The notes under the pieces are model-generated. The model had not been told where the DNA came from, searched no databases, and saw only the letters and a list, made by a program, of their open reading frames with translations. The position numbers and the translations under genes are program-made. From assembly GCA_964615975.1 (NCBI GenBank), contig CAZTTH010000002.1, forward strand, positions 59,327-123,326: DNA of 64,000 nt. The letters run 5' to 3'. Numbering within the stretch: the first letter of the stretch is position 1; the number at the start of each line of letters is the position of its first letter. Below, one piece after another: positions 59,076-64,000 of the stretch. This stretch comes from CAZTTH01 sp964615975 (GTDB lineage Bacteria; Verrucomicrobiota; Lentisphaeria; JABSQK01; JAJFLO01).

Positions 59076-60911
59076 TTGGATAATTCATTCGCCATCATTT
59101 TACGCTTGATCAAATATACAACGCCATATCGTTCCCGCTTGCTTATCGGCATCATCGCTGGAATTATTTCGGGCGGATCCTTATTTGGCGTCCTGCATTT
59201 TTCCCCACAGCTCATCCGCCCCTTTGAACAATCCTATCCGGCCTCCACTCCCGAAACCAAAGTGACCAGTCTCACTTCGCTTGAAAAGATCGCCCAAAAA
59301 CTGAATATCGCAATCACCGATGAAAAGGGATTCTTGACCGGACGCTTCATGTTGCTGAGCATCATGGGTGTGCCTTTATTCATATTTCTCAAATCAATCG
59401 CCACCTATACCAATAAATATTGCCTGCGCTGGGTCGGAGGCCATGTGGTGGTTGATATCCGAAATCACATCTTTTCGTTGTTACAGAATCAATCTTTGAG
59501 TTATTACAGTCGTGCCGATATCGGCAATCTGATCAGCCGCTGCATCAATGATACCTACGCGATCGACCGGGGCGCCTCCACGGTATTGTCCGATCTCACC
59601 CGGGCGCCGATGGAAATACTCGCGGCGATCGCATTCATCATTTATTTCGCCATCATCAATCAAGTTTACATATTAATGCTCGTGATGATCTTCATCCTCC
59701 CGATGTGTTTTCTCCCCATCTCGATCATGGGCAAGAAAATCCGCCGTTATACCCTGAAGTCATTCGAAAAAATTTCCGATCTGATATCTCACCTGCATGA
59801 GAACCTGACCGGCATTCGGGTGGTAAAGGCATTTCATATGGAACGCGAAGAAGAAAAACGATTTTATGTCGTTGCCATGGCATATTTCCGGCAGGTTATC
59901 AGAGCGATGCGCGCTGAATTGCTCATGACCCCGCTGATGGAACTAGCCGGCGCGATGGTGATCTGCCTGTTGTTATTTTACTGTTATACCAATCATCTTA
60001 TGCTCAGCCAGATCGTCCCTTTTGCCGGCGCCATCAGCTTTGTCTACGCCCCCCTCAAGCGTCTCTCCAAAGCCTATTCCGAAGTGCAGCAGAGTCTGGC
60101 CGCAGCCAATCGGATTTTTGAAATCCTCGATCTTGATACCGCGTTGCCGGAATCACCCACCGCCATAACCGTTGAGAACTTCACCGAAGCGATCAAATTC
60201 AACCATGTCTCGATGTGCTATAATCCAAACTCGCAATTGGCGGTTAATGATATTTCATTGGAAATTCCCAAAGGCAGGTTGATCGCCGTGGTGGGAGAAA
60301 CCGGAGCAGGCAAAACCACGATCGCCAACTTGTTGGCGCGATTTTATGATCCCACATCCGGTTCGGTGACCATGGATGGCATCGATCTGCGGGAAATTAA
60401 AACCTCTGCTCTACGCAATTTAATTGGTGTCGTAACCCAGGAAACCATCCTCTTCAATGAAACAATTTATTATAATCTCACCTATGGCTCGCCCACCGCG
60501 ACCGAGGCCGACATCATTGCCGCCGCCAAAGCCGCCAATGCCCATGAATTCATCATCTCCGAACCCGAAGGATATCAACGAGTGGTCGGCGACAAGGGAT
60601 TCAAGTTAAGCGGCGGTGAACGACAACGCATCGCGATCGCCCGGGTGATTTTGCGCAATCCCCAGATATTGATTCTCGACGAAGCGACCAGTTCCCTGGA
60701 TACTGTCACCGAGCAATTGATTCGCGATGCCCTCGAACGTCTGATGCAAAATCGCACCGTCTTTGCCATTGCTCATCGACTGAGCACAGTCAAAAATGCT
60801 TATCGCATCTACGTTCTTGACAACGGGCGGATCGTCGAGAGCGGCACCCACGATGAACTGCTCAAACGCAATGGGGTTTATTCCCGCCTTTACACCAAAC
60901 AGTTCGCTTAA
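59076..60911 (+). CDS. MsbA-like ABC exporter (fused permease and ATPase)
   Basis: The 611-residue half-transporter has six membrane helices in the first 330 residues and then a nucleotide-binding domain with Walker A VGETGAGKTT, Q-loop GVVTQETILFN, signature LSGGERQRIAIARV, Walker B ILILDEATSSLD and H-loop FAIAHRLS. Dimers of this type flip lipid-linked oligosaccharides or lipid A precursors across the inner membrane; the surrounding glycan genes point to a polysaccharide lipid. The start is TTG at 59076: an in-frame TAA lies about seven codons upstream and there is no ATG or GTG between them. Its stop overlaps the opposing methyltransferase gene by 4 bp. Confidence 0.93.
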   Translation: MDNSFAIILRLIKYTTPYRSRLLIGIIAGIISGGSLFGVLHFSPQLIRPFEQSYPASTPETKVTSLTSLEKIAQKLNIAITDEKGFLTGRFMLLSIMGVPLFIFLKSIATYTNKYCLRWVGGHVVVDIRNHIFSLLQNQSLSYYSRADIGNLISRCINDTYAIDRGASTVLSDLTRAPMEILAAIAFIIYFAIINQVYILMLVMIFILPMCFLPISIMGKKIRRYTLKSFEKISDLISHLHENLTGIRVVKAFHMEREEEKRFYVVAMAYFRQVIRAMRAELLMTPLMELAGAMVICLLLFYCYTNHLMLSQIVPFAGAISFVYAPLKRLSKAYSEVQQSLAAANRIFEILDLDTALPESPTAITVENFTEAIKFNHVSMCYNPNSQLAVNDISLEIPKGRLIAVVGETGAGKTTIANLLARFYDPTSGSVTMDGIDLREIKTSALRNLIGVVTQETILFNETIYYNLTYGSPTATEADIIAAAKAANAHEFIISEPEGYQRVVGDKGFKLSGGERQRIAIARVILRNPQILILDEATSSLDTVTEQLIRDALERLMQNRTVFAIAHRLSTVKNAYRIYVLDNGRIVESGTHDELLKRNGVYSRLYTKQFA

Positions 60912-61849
60912 AATAATCGCGTCAATTCCTTGCGATCATTATTAATTTTCAAATGACCATCCGCCTTGACCAGCGATTGATTGTAACACCTGTCGCGGCG
61001 TCGGGGGCGCTTGAATAATTGTTTGAAAAGACTGATCTGACCCTGCAGGAAAAATTTGAACACATGCCCCCGCCTGAGCACTTCATTCGGATATTCGATC
61101 GCATACACTCCGAATCCCAATATCTGGGGGTGCAGCCAATGCCATCTGCCCTGATAATCAGAAACAAAGAATCCGCCCGCGGATTCCTGGCGCCCGAGAT
61201 GAAACAGGTAGACAAATGCGCGATTGATCAAATTCAATGTCTCTGCCAGATCATCACGGACAAAAATACAGTTGTTGATATTATAACAAACCAATTGATA
61301 CCCCTTCGCCTGTCCCAGGCGGTACATACTCAGGGCGCTGGCGCCAAAATGACCAGGTTCAGATTGGACAAATTCAACATTATAAGGGAAAGTCATGTTG
61401 GTTTCGATGATGACAACCTTGGGATGATATTGCTTTACCGCGTCCCAGACATGATAATCGTTGCCATCGATATCAATGGATAATAAATCGAAATCGAGCG
61501 GAATCGCAGTGCGTTGTAAGATCGTGTCTAGGCCATTGTTTTCCTCCCACCCCACCATCGCCAGGCAGGTTGTGACGCGCTCATTCCCGGCGTAATTGCG
61601 CTCCAAATCCTGAAATTTTTCCGGATCCCCCTCAATGAACACCCCGCTCCAACCCTTTTCGAATAAATGACGCGTATTCGATAAATGCCTGCCATCCCAC
61701 GCCCCGAATTCGACAAACCACCCCTTTGCAATCGCCAACTCCGCAAAAATCCTTTCGAAGATCCCATCCTCACCATATTGCGAATAGACATTGTTGCGGA
61801 AATCGATGAGATTGTAGGGATCGGTTACATCTGTCATGGGTTTACTCAT
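60908..61849 (-). CDS. FkbM-like methyltransferase-fold protein
   Basis: The 313-residue protein opens with SQYGEDGIFERIF and FVEFGAWDGRHLSNTRHL, the SAM-site motifs of a second group of FkbM-like proteins seen in glycan clusters, followed by GVFIEGDP and DLLSIDIDGNDYHVW (acidic motif). The C-terminal 100 residues are basic and probably lie at the membrane. The start codon overlaps the stop of the preceding O-antigen-ligase-like gene by 4 bp, so the two are translated together. The reaction (O-methylation of a sugar) is inferred from family and context. Confidence 0.75.
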   Translation of the reverse strand: MSKPMTDVTDPYNLIDFRNNVYSQYGEDGIFERIFAELAIAKGWFVEFGAWDGRHLSNTRHLFEKGWSGVFIEGDPEKFQDLERNYAGNERVTTCLAMVGWEENNGLDTILQRTAIPLDFDLLSIDIDGNDYHVWDAVKQYHPKVVIIETNMTFPYNVEFVQSEPGHFGASALSMYRLGQAKGYQLVCYNINNCIFVRDDLAETLNLINRAFVYLFHLGRQESAGGFFVSDYQGRWHWLHPQILGFGVYAIEYPNEVLRRGHVFKFFLQGQISLFKQLFKRPRRRDRCYNQSLVKADGHLKINNDRKELTRLF

Positions 61850-63069
61850 ATTTCATTTTGGGGAGAAGTTTCTCCCAGTGGATGGTTTTCTCTCAGGTTT
61901 AATACCGACAATGATACTCCCGCAAACAGCCAAAAGAGAAATGAAAAATAGCGGGAAAAAAAGCTTTCATTAATCATCGTGGTGATCAGTACCTGGATTG
62001 GGATCAGACTTGCCAAACCCAAAAAGACCGAAACAGCCCGTGATCGCATCAAACGATGAAGTTTACGCAGATAAGCCAATATCCATATACTAAATATCCC
62101 CAGACCTGATACACCAGTCGTATAGAATAATTCCAGTCCGATACAATGCGGGAAAGTCCAGGACAAAGCCGCGCGATCATAGTGTGGGAAGTCGATTTTA
62201 AAAGCGCCCGGTCCCCGCCCCAGTATCCAGTCATCGACACGGAATTGTTCCCTGATCATCGTCAGAGTTTGCGACCAGACCTGCCAGCGTGGATCCTCCT
62301 GATTGGCAATCATGGTACAAACACGGGAGCGAATGCTGTCATTACCAATAATGATAATGGCAAAGAACACCACGATCACACTCAGCCAGGGCATGAAGGA
62401 TGTCTGACCAGGATAATAGACGATGCCAATCAGCACCAATATACCCAATCCCAACCAGGCAGCGCGAGTCTGCGACAAAAGAAAAACGAGGGTCAATAAC
62501 ACCGCTCCCGCGCTGATTGCCAGCCGGGAGTAAGGCCGGTTTTGAAAATGGGGATATGAGATCAGCAGACAATAAAGCCCGATCCCGGACCATAATGCCA
62601 GATAAAAGGTATTGGAAAACGTCGCCGTCACTCTGAGATCGTGAGGTACTGTCAGAAAAAAGATTTGATAAACCGCCACCAGGGAAGCCAGGATGGCGCT
62701 GAGAATAAAATAGCCGTTGAGACGCCTAATTCTCCGTTCGTCTCCACCCGCGAAGTTGTAACTCACCCACCCCGTCAACATACCCATGAAATAGTAATCC
62801 GCCTTGCTGGCGCTCAAGGAAACATATTCACCGTTTAGAACGGAAATTACGACGATGCTGATCAAGCCGATCAGATATCCGGAAGTTGGGGGGATGGAAT
62901 GATGGCGGTTCTTAAACAGCACCGCATGGGTTCCCCCGACCACCAACAGCAGCCACCAGATCCGATTAAATGAATTGAGAGCAAACGGAATGGAAAAGAA
63001 GCATAATGCGATAAGGACTTCGGTGAGGCAGGCGAACTTCGGCTTGAGATTACCGGGGCACAATAACAT
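61846..63069 (-). CDS. O-antigen ligase/polymerase-like membrane protein (Wzy/WaaL)
   Basis: The 407-residue protein has about ten membrane helices and a large periplasmic loop (DPRWQVWSQTLTMIREQFRV...WILGRGPGAFKIDFP) followed by CIGLELFYTTGVSGLGIF, the Wzy_C pattern (GRGPG... and a downstream His/E region) shared by O-antigen polymerases and ligases. Which of the two reactions it carries out cannot be told from sequence. Its start overlaps the GT2 gene by 20 bp and its stop overlaps the FkbM-like gene by 4 bp, so three genes form one minus-strand operon (63991 down to 60908). Confidence 0.87.
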   Translation of the reverse strand: MLLCPGNLKPKFACLTEVLIALCFFSIPFALNSFNRIWWLLLVVGGTHAVLFKNRHHSIPPTSGYLIGLISIVVISVLNGEYVSLSASKADYYFMGMLTGWVSYNFAGGDERRIRRLNGYFILSAILASLVAVYQIFFLTVPHDLRVTATFSNTFYLALWSGIGLYCLLISYPHFQNRPYSRLAISAGAVLLTLVFLLSQTRAAWLGLGILVLIGIVYYPGQTSFMPWLSVIVVFFAIIIIGNDSIRSRVCTMIANQEDPRWQVWSQTLTMIREQFRVDDWILGRGPGAFKIDFPHYDRAALSWTFPHCIGLELFYTTGVSGLGIFSIWILAYLRKLHRLMRSRAVSVFLGLASLIPIQVLITTMINESFFSRYFSFLFWLFAGVSLSVLNLRENHPLGETSPQNEI

Positions 63070-63991
63070 GGTCCCTTATCAAATAACAGAGATGAAACAA
63101 TCTCATTCTGATCCCCCACGGAAACCGGGAGGATGCTTGATTGAGGATGATATTTACTTCATCACTACAACACCGTTGCGGATATTTCAGGACAAATTTG
63201 CCGAAGCGAACATACTCGCGATACAAGTGCTTCCAGATGCATTTTTTGACCTCCGGGGCAATCGCGACACCGGCATCATCAGTTAATTTCTCCAATGCCA
63301 TTATCTTCTCCTTGCGCAAGCTGAACTTCATCGTCGCCAAGGAAGAATTGTTGGCGCCATGCTTGCGATACCCCATTAGCGGCTGGTTTAAATAGCCGAT
63401 CTTGCCGTTCACTGCCAGTTGATAACTCATGGCCAGATCTTCGAAATCGCGGAAATCTTCACAGAAGCCACCGAGATTATCCAGGAACGATTTCTTGAAT
63501 AATCCCGAAGGGAAAAAAATCTGACAGTCACGCTCGATGAGATTTTTGAGGTCATGGGTGGCGCTGGAGAACAGTTTGTGATTGGCGCTCACCCGGGATT
63601 CGGTCATGCGATTTTTTTTAATCAAATAAGCATCGGTAAATACCGCGTCCAGTTCCGGATGGCGCTGCAGGTAGTCAACGCGTTGGGAGATACTGCCTGG
63701 CAATAAAACATCATCGGAAGCCAACTCGCAAAAATAGGTTCCCGATGCCAGCTTCAACCCTTTGTTCAAGGTTTTAATCAGACCGGAATTCGGCTGAGAC
63801 AGGAAAGAAAAGCGCGCGGGATTGAGCTGGTAAATGCGCTGGATCAATTCCTGCGTTCCATCAGTTGAGCCATCATCAATCACGATCAGTTCAATGGCCG
63901 GATAATCCTGAGCGAATATGCTCTCAAGGCATTTTTGAATATAGCGCACATGATTGAACGCCGGCACGATAATACTGACTGATGGGATCAT
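63050..63991 (-). CDS. Glycosyltransferase family 2
   Basis: The 313-residue GT-A transferase begins VSIIVPAFNHVRYIQKCLESI with the nucleotide-binding motifs LIVIDDGSTDGT and FCELASDDVLLPGSI (DXD-like DD) and a family-typical mid-protein GFCEDFRDFEDLAMSYQL. It transfers a sugar from a nucleotide donor to a lipid-linked acceptor at the cytosolic face. It is the first gene of the minus-strand operon continuing into the Wzy-like and FkbM-like genes. ATG at 63991 is 9 bp from the window end, so its promoter is outside. Confidence 0.92.
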   Translation of the reverse strand: MIPSVSIIVPAFNHVRYIQKCLESIFAQDYPAIELIVIDDGSTDGTQELIQRIYQLNPARFSFLSQPNSGLIKTLNKGLKLASGTYFCELASDDVLLPGSISQRVDYLQRHPELDAVFTDAYLIKKNRMTESRVSANHKLFSSATHDLKNLIERDCQIFFPSGLFKKSFLDNLGGFCEDFRDFEDLAMSYQLAVNGKIGYLNQPLMGYRKHGANNSSLATMKFSLRKEKIMALEKLTDDAGVAIAPEVKKCIWKHLYREYVRFGKFVLKYPQRCCSDEVNIILNQASSRFPWGIRMRLFHLCYLIRDHVIVPR

Positions 63992-64000
63992 TTTGTTTTA

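Overview
The window looks like part of a metagenome-assembled genome from the Planctomycetota-Verrucomicrobiota-Lentisphaerota-Kiritimatiellota group. That placement is inferred from gene content, not from a marker tree. The clues are a PEP-CTERM protein (35.0-35.7 kb), a second protein resembling the exosortase-associated TIGR04073 family (44.2-44.9 kb), many very long secreted beta-rich proteins with HYR, DUF5011, LamG, DUF2341 and dockerin-like modules, and an unusual GltX. Three 100-N gaps are present. Two of them (1426-1525 and 39742-39841) are flanked on both sides by the same exact 55-bp sequence, so they are unmerged contig overlaps rather than missing DNA. Collapsing the second restores an intact manA. 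The third gap (55532-55631) has no such overlap and is a real unknown.

Region by region. 0-9.4 kb is accessory and decaying: the end of a YyaL/SSP411 gene, an AAA ATPase stub, a palindrome cluster, a hicBA-type toxin-antitoxin pair, a frameshifted secreted protein carrying an in-frame repeat insertion, a YgiT/DUF4258 pair, broken pieces of a secreted protein, a broken Na+/H+ antiporter, and an intact SulP-STAS-cNMP transporter. 9.5-30.4 kb is dominated by one 6830-residue gene. It encodes a Sec-exported polymorphic toxin with LamG/DUF2341/Gly-rich modules, a four-copy 870-bp tandem repeat, a long Ig/FN3 stalk, an RHS/YD shell, a pretoxin-Hint domain and a 134-residue C-terminal domain. A small two-CxxC candidate immunity gene follows 9 bp later. 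30.6-38.6 kb holds more secreted proteins, including a cohesin-like plus dockerin-like protein, a PEP-CTERM protein and its paralogue.

38.9-50.7 kb is housekeeping: glnS-manA, gltX, tyrA-queF-prmC, tRNA-Glu(UUC), ilvE, and a membrane protein-rsmG-CPBP protease run. 50.7-52.3 kb is a stripped-down start of a division/cell-wall (dcw) cluster: mraZ, a small FtsL-like membrane protein and a PBP/FtsI-like protein that ends just where the transpeptidase domain should begin. Five ATGG repeats at exact 10-bp pitch precede mraZ and look like its operator. 52.8-64.0 kb is a surface-polysaccharide locus: a FAD oxidoreductase with a membrane tail, a GT39-type transferase, FkbM methyltransferases, an SGNH hydrolase, an MsbA-like ABC exporter, an O-antigen ligase/polymerase and a GT2 glycosyltransferase.

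The strongest candidates for something new are the giant RHS-Hint toxin with its immunity protein, the truncated dcw cluster with its MraZ operator, the remodelled GltX, and a domain shared by two neighbouring secreted proteins.
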